A DNA stretch of 64,000 bases from Paraburkholderia dilworthii (GTDB lineage Bacteria; Pseudomonadota; Gammaproteobacteria; Burkholderiales; Burkholderiaceae), in NCBI RefSeq assembly GCF_000472525.1, contig NZ_AWZT01000001.1, positions 124,001 to 188,000 on the forward strand, read 5' to 3'. The notes beneath the pieces were generated by a model. The model had not been told where the DNA came from, did no database searches, and worked only from the letters and a program-made list of their open reading frames with translations. The position numbers were made by a program, and so were the translations under genes. This document shows positions 46,388 through 55,082 of the stretch, piece by piece. The number at the start of each line of letters is the position of its first letter. The stretch's first letter is position 1.

Positions 46388-48658
46388 TCATTTTTCGCAT
46401 GAAGCGTCGGCTGATAATCGGTCTATTACTGCGAGCAGGTCAGCTGGCCTCAGCGGTTTGACGAAATGATGATCGAAACCGGCGGCATGGCTGCGTTCGC
46501 GGTCGGCCTTCTGACCGTAGCCGGTGAGTGCGACGAGCACGCATTGCCAATTGCCCGATCTCGCGCGCAACTGGCGGGCGAGTTCATAGCCGTCCATGAC
46601 AGGCAGTCCGATATCGAGTACCGACACAGCAGGCCGGAAAGTGTCCGCCTCTACGAGCGCCGCGGCCGCGTCGTACACGGTCCTCACCGAGTGTCCATAG
46701 CTTTGCAGTAATTCCGCCAGTGCGTCCGCGGCATCGACGTTATCGTCGACAAGCAGAATGCGCCGTTGCCGCGCGCGAGTGCCGGGCTTTTCGGGAGATG
46801 TCACTACAGGCGCTGCTGGCGAGATGCAGATTTGTGTCTTCGCATCGCCGGCCATTGCATCCGATGGCGCACGCGGCAGCACGATCGTGAACTGGCTGCC
46901 ACGGCCGGGACCGCCGCTCGTTGCGTCGACGCGCCCGCCATGCAGTTTCACGAAGTTCTTGACTAGGGCGAGCCCAATGCCGAGCCCGCCTTCGGCGCGA
47001 TCGATTGTTTGCCTGCCCTGGTAGAAGGTATCGAAAATGCGAGGCAGTACGTCGGGTGCAATGCCAATACCGTTATCGCACACGCGTATGCACATCGTGC
47101 CGGCGTCGATACCCGCTGCGCTGACTGTGATTTCGCCACCCGCTTCCGTATATTTCGCGGCGTTGATCAGCAGATTGGCGATCACTTGCGCGATCCGCAT
47201 CGGGTCGGCCAGACACTTTAGTGTGTGATCTACTTCGACGTGCAACTGGTGAGAGCGTTGTTCCATGAGTACGGTCGTCATCTCTACGGCCTTCATGACG
47301 ACTTCATGCACCTCGACCCGCTGCTTTTCCAGTTCGATATTGCCGCGGATGATGCGCGAAACATCGAGCAGATCGTCGACGAGATGCACGAGGTGATCGA
47401 CGTGACGCTGGATGATCGCCCGCTCGCGCGTGGCCGAATCATTGCCGCGCAGCGCCATTAGCTCAAGAGCGCTGACGATGGGCGCAAGCGGATTGCGCAG
47501 CTCATGTCCGAGCATCGCGAGAAATTCGTCTTTTGCGCCGTTAGCCTTGTGCAGTTCCGCAAGCAGAACTTCGCGGTCGGCGCGCGACTTTTCGAGCGTC
47601 TCGCGGGCGCGCACGTATCCGGTGACCTCGACTGCGCTGAGAATGACTCCGTCGATTTTCCCCGACGCTGCACGCAGCGGTTCGAAGTGCAGCGTGTACA
47701 CGCGGCTTGACAGTCCATCGCCGATGTCTTTAAGCCGGTACTCTTCGTGGACGATAGGCAGGCCATGCATGGATACCTGCTCGAGTGCGGCGGCGATGGG
47801 CCCGCCACGCTCGTGGGGGAAGGCGTCGAGATATGCGCGGCCGATCAGATCATCGCGGCTCACCAGATCGAGATAACGTGGGTTCGCGAGTTGGAACGTA
47901 TGCTTGTCCCCGAGAAGAAGCGCCGACGCAACCGGGGAATTCATCAGTACCGCGTCGCGCTGATGCTCGGCGGTTCTTCGACGGTTCATTTCATCTTCGA
48001 GCGACCTCGCGCGCTGCTCGGCCAGTGCCAGCCGCAGATGTAGTTCTTTATTGCCGGCCTCGCGCAACGGGCTTCCCGGCAGCACATGCTTATGCGCGTG
48101 GCAAATGTGGCGAAAGAGCTGCGTGTGCTCCGCGCCTGGGAACGCGCTGCCAGGATAAGCGCAGAAGAGCGAGAATCTGTAGCTTTCGGCGAGGCGGTTC
48201 CATAGTTCCTCGAGCTGTAGCGCCGCTTCGCCGAGCCCCTGCTCGCAGAGAACCGCAACCATTTCTCCGAACGCGTGCAATGGCTGGCCGGAGCACGACG
48301 CGCTGGCGACGACCGCCCCAACCGTCGATGCGAACAGTGCCTCGTCCGGCCAACCGTCGACCATGAAACGTTCTAGCGTGGCGTGGGCGTCGAGCAGAAT
48401 GAGCGCGTCGCGCTTGTCGCGTTGCGTGGCTGCTCCATGCCGTGCATCGAGCCATGAGGTCAGCGACGCGAGGTGATCCGACGTGGCGATCACAATCGCA
48501 CTGCCGCCCGCGTTGAGTGCTCGCAACAGAAAGACGCCCACGTCTTCCGTCAAACCCGCGTCGGATTCGTAGAACTGGACGAAATGATCGCCGTCGTGCG
48601 CAATATCGAACGGGGGGTCTGTGCTAGTGAGCATCTTTGACTGCCATGACGAGATCAT
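46388..48658 (-). CDS. Hybrid sensor histidine kinase with N-terminal MEDS-like domain
   Basis: A 756-residue cytosolic hybrid kinase. Residues ~22-195 (HFVQFYESDAGLTEDVGVFLLRAL, then VDGWPDEALFASTVG) resemble the MEDS sensory domain of methanogens and methylotrophs (DcmR type). A PAS domain spans about 235-350, a HisKA with H-box FLAMLGHELRNP (His385), a HATPase domain (INAAKYTEAGGE, DNGIGIAPDVLPRIFDTFYQG), and a C-terminal receiver (RILLVDDNVDAAD, VLDIGLPVMDGYE). No membrane segment, so the signal is probably intracellular. No cognate regulator gene is adjacent. ATG 48634 is an alternative start. Confidence 0.87.
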   Translation of the reverse strand: MISSWQSKMLTSTDPPFDIAHDGDHFVQFYESDAGLTEDVGVFLLRALNAGGSAIVIATSDHLASLTSWLDARHGAATQRDKRDALILLDAHATLERFMVDGWPDEALFASTVGAVVASASCSGQPLHAFGEMVAVLCEQGLGEAALQLEELWNRLAESYRFSLFCAYPGSAFPGAEHTQLFRHICHAHKHVLPGSPLREAGNKELHLRLALAEQRARSLEDEMNRRRTAEHQRDAVLMNSPVASALLLGDKHTFQLANPRYLDLVSRDDLIGRAYLDAFPHERGGPIAAALEQVSMHGLPIVHEEYRLKDIGDGLSSRVYTLHFEPLRAASGKIDGVILSAVEVTGYVRARETLEKSRADREVLLAELHKANGAKDEFLAMLGHELRNPLAPIVSALELMALRGNDSATRERAIIQRHVDHLVHLVDDLLDVSRIIRGNIELEKQRVEVHEVVMKAVEMTTVLMEQRSHQLHVEVDHTLKCLADPMRIAQVIANLLINAAKYTEAGGEITVSAAGIDAGTMCIRVCDNGIGIAPDVLPRIFDTFYQGRQTIDRAEGGLGIGLALVKNFVKLHGGRVDATSGGPGRGSQFTIVLPRAPSDAMAGDAKTQICISPAAPVVTSPEKPGTRARQRRILLVDDNVDAADALAELLQSYGHSVRTVYDAAAALVEADTFRPAVSVLDIGLPVMDGYELARQLRARSGNWQCVLVALTGYGQKADRERSHAAGFDHHFVKPLRPADLLAVIDRLSADASCEK

Positions 48659-48825
48659 TCCCTTGCGAAACTTACTCGCCGTTGTAACGCTGAACGCGGG
48701 TTGCCAAATGCCACGGTGCGCTGGGGATCGGCGCGCTCACAGCTTGACCGCAAACAGTCGGCACTCCCTGTGAACGCGGTGCCGACTCAAAGTGCATGTG
48801 GAGCAATGCGCGTGCCCGGCCCCGC

Positions 48826-50025
48826 TCACTCGCCGTGTGCCTTCCGATGAAAGCGCGCGTCGAGGTGGGCGAGAAGGCTGCGCGACAGACGCGTCGCCCG
48901 GTTCTGGATCACTCGCTCAGAGATGCGCGAGAAGCCATACGACGCAACCAGTACCCCTAGCACCGTCGCAACGAACAATACGACGGACGTGTCGCGGCCG
49001 CTTCGCCCGAACACGCCCTCGAAAAAATGCAACGTCCCGTAGACGCAGACGAAGTGCCACAGATAGATGCCATAGCTTTCGCGGCCGAGCGCGTCGGTGC
49101 AGCGGCGGATGAGCATGCCGCCGGATTCGCTGGCGGTGCGCTTGCCACCGCACGCGCCGCTGCGCGAGCAGACCAGCAGAAGAAACGCCACCGCGCTGCA
49201 AGCGGCGAAGACCGGCGCAAGTTCGTGCGCCTTCGCAAGCCACACGCCGAGCGCCGCCGTGACAAGCGACAAACCCGAAGCCAGCACAAGCAGCAGGCAC
49301 GCCGTGCGCCTGCTAATGGCCGCTGTGCCGGTCAGGTGCGAGCGGAACGCATACCAGGCCCACATTCCGACGATGAAGCAGGGCGCTTGCACCGGCGGCC
49401 AGAAATAGCCGAACGAGTTGTTGTTCACATGACAAACGAAACCGTCGTGACACCCGCTATTCGACAACGCGACGACCGACAACGCGAGTAACAACACCGT
49501 TGCGATCAGCAGGCGCATGCGGTTCATCGCGACGAAGAAGAGCAGCGGCGCGATCAGATAGAACAGCATCTCTACGCCGATCGACCATCCTCCCGGCACG
49601 ACGTTATTGATCGCGGTGGGCGACAGTGCATGCAGGAAAAGTACGTTGAGCAGAATATCCGTTGCGCCGTGTGTGCCGAGTACCCACGCACGCTCGTAGC
49701 CCGACTGCGCCGCGCCATAACTGATGAATCCGTACACTGCAATCGCCGCGTAGTACATCGGGGCAATGCGAAAGAAGCGCTTGGTATAGAAGCGTAACGT
49801 AACGTGCGGAGCTCCGGTGCAACGAGCGGACTCTGCTTCGAGTGTCATGAAGATGGTGATCGCGCTGATCACGAAGAATAGCTGCACGCCGTATTGACCC
49901 ATGCGCGCGAGCATCGCGACGCCGTGCGGCAGATGCGGGAATTGAAACGACAGGTGTACGGCAACGACCCCGACGATCGCGAGCGCTCGACCGAGATCGA
50001 GTGCGGCAACGCGTCCTTCTTTCAT
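48826..50025 (-). CDS. Acyltransferase 3 family membrane protein
   Basis: A 399-residue membrane protein. RVAALDLGRALAIVGVVAVH and the later FYTKRFFRIAPMYY are the two conserved motifs of acyltransferase-3 proteins, with ~10 membrane spans. Start 50025 lies 9 nt after a perfect AGGAGG, while the ATG at 50034 directly abuts it and is less likely. It is separated from the other glycan genes by the hybrid kinase. Substrate unknown. Confidence 0.87.
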   Translation of the reverse strand: MKEGRVAALDLGRALAIVGVVAVHLSFQFPHLPHGVAMLARMGQYGVQLFFVISAITIFMTLEAESARCTGAPHVTLRFYTKRFFRIAPMYYAAIAVYGFISYGAAQSGYERAWVLGTHGATDILLNVLFLHALSPTAINNVVPGGWSIGVEMLFYLIAPLLFFVAMNRMRLLIATVLLLALSVVALSNSGCHDGFVCHVNNNSFGYFWPPVQAPCFIVGMWAWYAFRSHLTGTAAISRRTACLLLVLASGLSLVTAALGVWLAKAHELAPVFAACSAVAFLLLVCSRSGACGGKRTASESGGMLIRRCTDALGRESYGIYLWHFVCVYGTLHFFEGVFGRSGRDTSVVLFVATVLGVLVASYGFSRISERVIQNRATRLSRSLLAHLDARFHRKAHGE

Positions 50026-50291
50026 TGGATACATCCTCCTCGACGTTCGAGGCCGCCCGGTTGGCGACCGCGACCACCGTGGACAGGATGCGTTTTGCCG
50101 AAGTTCCTGCTTTTTTTCTGAAAGCGTGCGGCTCTTGCCTCGCGCGGCAATCGTCAGCAGCGGCATCAGGCGAGGACGCAGGCCGTCCCGAGCCTTTGCG
50201 GATCTGCTACTACGAGCTTCTCGCGCCCGTGGCCGCCCAGAAACAAGCGCTCAGGCCGCTTGTCGCGGCCCGCGCACCGGGTTGCCCGGCT

Positions 50292-52181
50292 TCAGGCCCA
50301 GACATGCGGCGCGTAGATCATGGCAGGATCCCGCTGGATCGGGTCGTGCAGCGCCTCTACGAGATCGGCGCGATGCGTAAGCACGGCACGCTGGTTGATC
50401 GAGCCTTTATCGGTGATTTCGCCGAGATCCAGCGAAGGCGCGACGTCGAGCAGCCGCATTCGCGCGATCGTGGTCGCGCTGCCCGTCGATTCGCGATTGA
50501 TCCGACCGAGCAATTCGACGAAGAACTGCCGCACGGCAGGTGCGTTGACGATCTCCGATGCACTCGCCGACGAAGGCAGTTGCGCGAGCCGCCGGCAGTC
50601 GTCGAGTCTGGGGAACACCAGCAGGCCCACGTCGTCGCGATTCAGTCCTGTGACTACCGCGTCCTGCACATACGGCGCGCCGGCCGAAATGATCCGGGCC
50701 CGCATCGGCCCCACGCTGACAAACGTGCCAGAGCTCAGCTTGAAGTCTTCGGCAATGCGGCCGTCAAACATCAGGCCCAGTTCGGGCTGCTGTGGGTCGA
50801 CGAATTTAAGCGCGTCGCCGCTGCAGTAATAGCCTTCATCGTCGAACGATTTCGCGTTGGAGGCATTGTCCATTCGCCAATAGCCGCGCATGACATGCGG
50901 GCCGCGAAAGCGCGCCTCGAGCTTGTCGGCAACGGGCACGAGCTTTACTTCACAGCCCGGCGCCGGTACGCCCACATAACCCGCGGCCATCGCGGGGAGG
51001 GTCGTGAAGAGGCACGACGGTGAAGTCTCGGTCATGCCGAGGCCCGCCATGATGCGGATGCGCTCGCCGCAAAAGCGCTCGGTAAGTTGCTGCAGACGGT
51101 CCCACGCAGCTTGCGAGAGCCCGGCTCCCGCGAAGAAATACACCTTCACGCGCGAGAAAAACGTCTCCCGCAGTTTGGCGTCGGTTTCTAGCGCGCTCGT
51201 CAGTTCTTCCCAGCCCTTCGGCACGTTGAAGTAGATGGTCGGTGCGATCTCGCGAAGATTGCGCAGCGTTTCGTCGAACTTCTTGCCGACGGGCTTGCCG
51301 TCGTCGATATAAAGGGTGCCGCCGTTGTAGAGTGCGATGCCCGCGTTGTGACTGCCGCCGAACGTGTGATTCCACGGCAGCCAGTCGACGAGGACGGGCG
51401 GCTCGTCGGCGAACTCGGGAAACGTTTCGAGCAGCATCTGCTGGTTGCTGCACAGCATGCGATGCGTCGTCGGCACGGCCTTGGGCAGCATCGTCGAGCC
51501 CGACGTGAAGAGGAATTTGGCTATGCTGTCCGCGTCGATCGCTTCATGCGCGATATCGACAGTAGTGGGGGTAGTGTCGAGCAGCGCCGACAGGTTCGTC
51601 ACGGCGCGTGCGCATGAACCCGTGGCCGCCACGACTTCGACATCGGCGGCAACCGTTGCGTCGATTGCAGCGGCGAATGCGCTGGCATCGGTCGCGAAGA
51701 CAAGACCGGGTGTGAGCAGATCGAGCGTATGCCGCAGTTTGCCAAAATCGCTCGAAACGAGCGAATAGGCTGGAGAAATAGGCGCGTACGGCACGCCGGC
51801 CCACATTGCACCAAGCGCGACCATCATATGTTCCAGGTCGTTGCCTGAGAGGATCGCGACGGGCCGCTCGGCCGACAGCTTGCGATCGAGCAGCGCCTGG
51901 CCGATCGAGCGCGCGCGTTGCAGCATTTGCGCGTAGCTGATGCCTTGCCATTCACCGTCGGGGCCGCGGCGCGCGACGAGCCAGCGGTCCGGATGCGCAC
52001 GCGCGCCGCCCGCGAGCCGGTCGGTCAGGCGCTTCGGATAGGCGCCGGGCGACGCGGCGGACTCCATGTACCACACGTCGCCGTCACGGCGAACGCGTGC
52101 GGGAGCCGAGCCGATCCGCACATCGCGATAGCGCACGGACGTCTGTCTGTCGACACTGGATTGCGTCGGCTGCGAATTCAC
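50292..52181 (-). CDS. fcs: Feruloyl-CoA synthetase
   Basis: A 629-residue AMP-forming acyl-CoA synthetase. KFLFTSGSTMLPKAVPTTHRM (near 220) is the P-loop motif, LPWNHTFGGSHN and AGLGMTETSP follow, and the C-terminal domain includes DFKLSSGTFVSVGPMRARII. It matches feruloyl-CoA synthetases, which activate ferulate and p-coumarate. GTG 52181 has the SD AAGGAGACAATCA and is preferred. It is the third gene of a minus-strand ech-vdh-fcs operon. Confidence 0.92.
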   Translation of the reverse strand: MNSQPTQSSVDRQTSVRYRDVRIGSAPARVRRDGDVWYMESAASPGAYPKRLTDRLAGGARAHPDRWLVARRGPDGEWQGISYAQMLQRARSIGQALLDRKLSAERPVAILSGNDLEHMMVALGAMWAGVPYAPISPAYSLVSSDFGKLRHTLDLLTPGLVFATDASAFAAAIDATVAADVEVVAATGSCARAVTNLSALLDTTPTTVDIAHEAIDADSIAKFLFTSGSTMLPKAVPTTHRMLCSNQQMLLETFPEFADEPPVLVDWLPWNHTFGGSHNAGIALYNGGTLYIDDGKPVGKKFDETLRNLREIAPTIYFNVPKGWEELTSALETDAKLRETFFSRVKVYFFAGAGLSQAAWDRLQQLTERFCGERIRIMAGLGMTETSPSCLFTTLPAMAAGYVGVPAPGCEVKLVPVADKLEARFRGPHVMRGYWRMDNASNAKSFDDEGYYCSGDALKFVDPQQPELGLMFDGRIAEDFKLSSGTFVSVGPMRARIISAGAPYVQDAVVTGLNRDDVGLLVFPRLDDCRRLAQLPSSASASEIVNAPAVRQFFVELLGRINRESTGSATTIARMRLLDVAPSLDLGEITDKGSINQRAVLTHRADLVEALHDPIQRDPAMIYAPHVWA

Positions 52182-52289
52182 TGATTGTCTCCTTCCTGCC
52201 GTCTCCGTCCGATGCAAAGCATGCCGGACGCGAATAATGCCGCTGAACGGCGTGCGTTTTCAGATCGGGACATTGTTGATCGACGCGTG

Positions 52290-53738
52290 TCAGATCGGAT
52301 AGTGGCGCGGACCTGTCTGGATCGTAATCCAGCGCAGATCGGTAAACTCCGCAATCGATGCCTTGCTGCCGAAACGGCCGTAGCCGCTACCCTTCACGCC
52401 TCCGAACGGCATCTGGGCTTCATCGTGGACAGTCGGTCCATTGATGTGGCAAATGCCTGACTCGACGCGCTTCGCGACGCTCATTGCGCGTGCAATATCG
52501 CGGCTGAAAACCGCGGCGGACAAGCCGAACTCGCTGTCGTTCGCTATTTTCACGGCTTCGTCGTCGCTGTCCACGCGCAGCACGGTCACGACCGGCGCGA
52601 ACGATTCTTCGGCGTAAAGCTTCATCGCCGGGCTCACATCGTCGACGATGGTCGGCTGCATGATCGCGCCAGCCAGTGCACCGCCGCCGAATATCCTTGC
52701 GCCGTGGTCCCTGGCGTCCTGCACAAGCGCCGTTGCGCGCTGCGCAGCTTGTGCGCTGACCATCGCACCGAGCACGGCGCCGTTAGCGGGTGCATCGGCA
52801 ACCAGTTTGCGCGCTTTTTCAGCGAGCCTGTCGACGAGCGCATCCGCCACGCTCCGATGCGCGATCACGCGTTCCGTCGACATGCAGATTTGCCCTTGAT
52901 TGAAGAATGCGCCGAACGCTATCGCGTCCACGGCCGCATCGAGATCCGCGTCGTCCAGCACGAGAACCGGCGCCTTGCCGCCTAGTTCGAGCAACGCGGG
53001 CTTCAGATGCTTTGCCGCGTGCATCGCGATGATACGGCCCACGTGCGTCGAACCTGTGAAGTTCACGCGCCGCACGGCGGGATGCGCAATCAGCCGTTCG
53101 ACGATTGCAGGCGCATCGTCGGGCGCGTTCGTCACGACGTTGATAACGCCGTCTCCGAGTCCCGCTTCATGCAGCACGCTGCCAATCATTCTGTGCACGG
53201 CCGGACACGCTTCCGATGCCTTCAGCACGACTGTGTTGCCGCACGCGAGCGGCATCGCGACCGCGCGTGTGCCGAGAATCACCGGCGCATTCCACGGCGC
53301 AATGCCGAGCACCACGCCGCACGGCTGGCGAACCGCAAGGGCAATGTTCTCAGGCGTATCGGTCGGAATCACGCTGCCGTCGATCTGTGTGGTCATGGCC
53401 GCGGCTTCGCGCAACATGTTGGCCGCGAGATGCACATTGAAGCCGTACCAGTTGGCCATCGCGCCGGTTTCGGCCATGCCGCACTCGATGAATGCGCCGG
53501 CTCGCGCGTCCATGATGTCGGCGGCTTTCAGCAGGCGCGCACGGCGCTCGGTCGGCCGTAACGCGGACCACGCGGGAAACGCAGCGGCGGCGGCTTCGAC
53601 AGCGGCATCCGCGTCGGCGAGCGTGGCGGCAGGCGCGCGCGAAGCCGCGCTGCCGGTGACCGGATTCATCCGCTCGAAAGTCGCGCCGCTCGACGCCGGA
53701 CGGTCCTCGCCCCCGATCAACATACTTACTTCGTTCAC
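52290..53738 (-). CDS. vdh: Vanillin dehydrogenase
   Basis: A 482-residue aldehyde dehydrogenase. MNEVSMLIGGEDRPASSG resembles Vdh, with ALACGNTVVLKASEACPAV, LELGGKAPVLVLDDADLD (general base Glu) and FFNQGQICMSTERV (catalytic Cys). It converts vanillin and 4-hydroxybenzaldehyde to the acids. The start is GTG 53738 after AGGAGACAG. It lies 81 bp after ech and 108 bp before fcs, so aldehyde made by the hydratase/lyase is oxidised at once. Confidence 0.92.
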   Translation of the reverse strand: MNEVSMLIGGEDRPASSGATFERMNPVTGSAASRAPAATLADADAAVEAAAAAFPAWSALRPTERRARLLKAADIMDARAGAFIECGMAETGAMANWYGFNVHLAANMLREAAAMTTQIDGSVIPTDTPENIALAVRQPCGVVLGIAPWNAPVILGTRAVAMPLACGNTVVLKASEACPAVHRMIGSVLHEAGLGDGVINVVTNAPDDAPAIVERLIAHPAVRRVNFTGSTHVGRIIAMHAAKHLKPALLELGGKAPVLVLDDADLDAAVDAIAFGAFFNQGQICMSTERVIAHRSVADALVDRLAEKARKLVADAPANGAVLGAMVSAQAAQRATALVQDARDHGARIFGGGALAGAIMQPTIVDDVSPAMKLYAEESFAPVVTVLRVDSDDEAVKIANDSEFGLSAAVFSRDIARAMSVAKRVESGICHINGPTVHDEAQMPFGGVKGSGYGRFGSKASIAEFTDLRWITIQTGPRHYPI

Positions 53739-53818
53739 GATGGCTGTCTCCTTTGCATGCTTTTTTCCGTGCTCCGCGCAAATGCAGGCGGAGCACGGGA
53801 CTCATGTTCATCCAATGA

Positions 53819-54655
53819 TCATTCGGTGCGCTTGTACGCCTGAAGACCAGGTTTGATCGACTTCTGGTCGAGGAACTGGCGCAATCCTTCTTCTCGTCCT
53901 TTCTCGGGATCGCGCAATTGCGCCTGGTCGAGCTTCGCATACAGATAATCTTCGTTCTGCTCCCACGTCAGTTCGCGAGAACGCTTGAAGCCATGCTTGG
54001 CGGCGCGCAGAACGACAGGGTTCTTTTCGAGCAGCTTCGCGGCCAACGCGACTGTTTCCGCGCGCAGCCGTTCGCGCGGCACGCTGCTGTTGACGAGGCC
54101 CATTGCGGCGGCTTGCGCGCCGTCGAACGTGTCGCCCGTCATGATGTAATACAGCGCCTGACGATGCCCGACCGTATCGGCCATTGCCTTGCTGACCAGA
54201 TTGCCGGGCGGAATGCCCCAGTTGATTTCGGACAGACCGAACACTGCTTCGTCGGCCGCGATTGCGAGATCGCATGCAACGAGCGGCGAGAAGCCGCCGC
54301 CGAAACACCAGCCGTTGACCATTGCAATGGTCGGCTTCGAGTACATGCGCAGCAGTTTCCATTGCCATTGGCACGCATCGCGGCGAATCTTTTCCTGCAG
54401 GATTTCCGGGCCGGCGTCGACTTCGCGGAAGTACTCCTTCAGGTCCATGCCTGCGGTCCATGCGTCGCCTGCGCCCGTCAGCACCAGTACCTTCGCGTCC
54501 GCGTCCAGTTCGAGCGTCTCGAGTACCTGGACCATTTCGCTGTTGAGCGTGGGGCTCATCGCGTTGCGCTTCTCAGGACGATTGAACGTCACCCATGCGA
54601 TGCCTTCCTGGACCTTTACGTCGACCGTCGTCCAGCGACCCTCATAACTTGCCAT
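53819..54655 (-). CDS. ech: p-Hydroxycinnamoyl-CoA hydratase/lyase
   Basis: A 278-residue crotonase-fold protein that hydrates feruloyl-CoA and cleaves it to vanillin and acetyl-CoA. YEGRWTTVDVKVQEGIAWVTFNRPEKRNAMSPTLN, TGAGDAWTAGMDLKEYF and MVNGWCFGGGFSPLVACDLAIAADEAVFGLSEINWGI are typical of the HCHL branch (Glu near 143 in LSEINWG). SD GGAG 8 nt before ATG 54655. First gene of the minus-strand operon; a perfect palindrome lies 95 bp upstream. Confidence 0.94.
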   Translation of the reverse strand: MASYEGRWTTVDVKVQEGIAWVTFNRPEKRNAMSPTLNSEMVQVLETLELDADAKVLVLTGAGDAWTAGMDLKEYFREVDAGPEILQEKIRRDACQWQWKLLRMYSKPTIAMVNGWCFGGGFSPLVACDLAIAADEAVFGLSEINWGIPPGNLVSKAMADTVGHRQALYYIMTGDTFDGAQAAAMGLVNSSVPRERLRAETVALAAKLLEKNPVVLRAAKHGFKRSRELTWEQNEDYLYAKLDQAQLRDPEKGREEGLRQFLDQKSIKPGLQAYKRTE

Positions 54656-54749
54656 GTTCGTAGCTCCAGCGCGCCTGTGCGCGTATCAATGTTTATGGTG
54701 ATGTGCGAGCACCCGATAGCGGTTGTGTCAGCGCTTCGATGCGCGTTTC

Positions 54750-54768
54750 GTATCAGGTAGCCTGATAC
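54750..54768. promoter_or_regulatory. Operator copy 1 of the ferulate module
   Basis: Perfect palindrome GTATCAGG-TAG-CCTGATAC, 95 bp upstream of ech (minus strand). Confidence 0.75.
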
Positions 54769-54870
54769 AAGTCTAGTATCAAGCGGCTTTCAACACAATC
54801 GCCGCGTGATCGGGGAAAACCCTTGCGTCGCATGCACCTGGGGTATTCACCCAAGACGCGTATCTTGTTT

Positions 54871-54887
54871 TGTCAGGTCGCCTGATA
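54871..54887. promoter_or_regulatory. Operator copy 2 of the ferulate module
   Basis: TGTCAGG-TCG-CCTGATA, the same 7-3-7 form with one mismatch between the arms. It lies 196 bp upstream of the transporter gene. Confidence 0.72.
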
Positions 54888-54952
54888 TTTAATATGCTCC
54901 ATCGCGATGACCTTTGGCGCGTTCGCATGAACGCGCTTTTGTTCATCCATGA

Positions 54953-54969
54953 TGTCAGGAAGCCTGATA
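54953..54969. promoter_or_regulatory. Operator copy 3 of the ferulate module
   Basis: TGTCAGG-AAG-CCTGATA, the third copy, 114 bp upstream of the transporter gene. Copies 2 and 3 are 82 bp apart and share both arm sequences. Confidence 0.72.
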
Positions 54970-55082
54970 TATAGTGAGCGATATCGATGCATCGGCGGCC
55001 ATCGAAACAATAAGCAGCAATCAACTTGCATGGAACCGGAGCAACGCGCTAAAGCGTTGACCCCGGCCGACAGGAGACAGAC

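Larger units (their letters stand above)
54656..55082. promoter_or_regulatory. Divergent promoter region of the ferulate module
   Basis: 427 bp between ech (minus) and the transporter gene (plus), no gene inside. It is AT-richer than its flanks and contains three copies of TRTCAGG-N3-CCTGATA. The transporter gene has a good SD (CAGGAGACAGAC). Confidence 0.7.
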
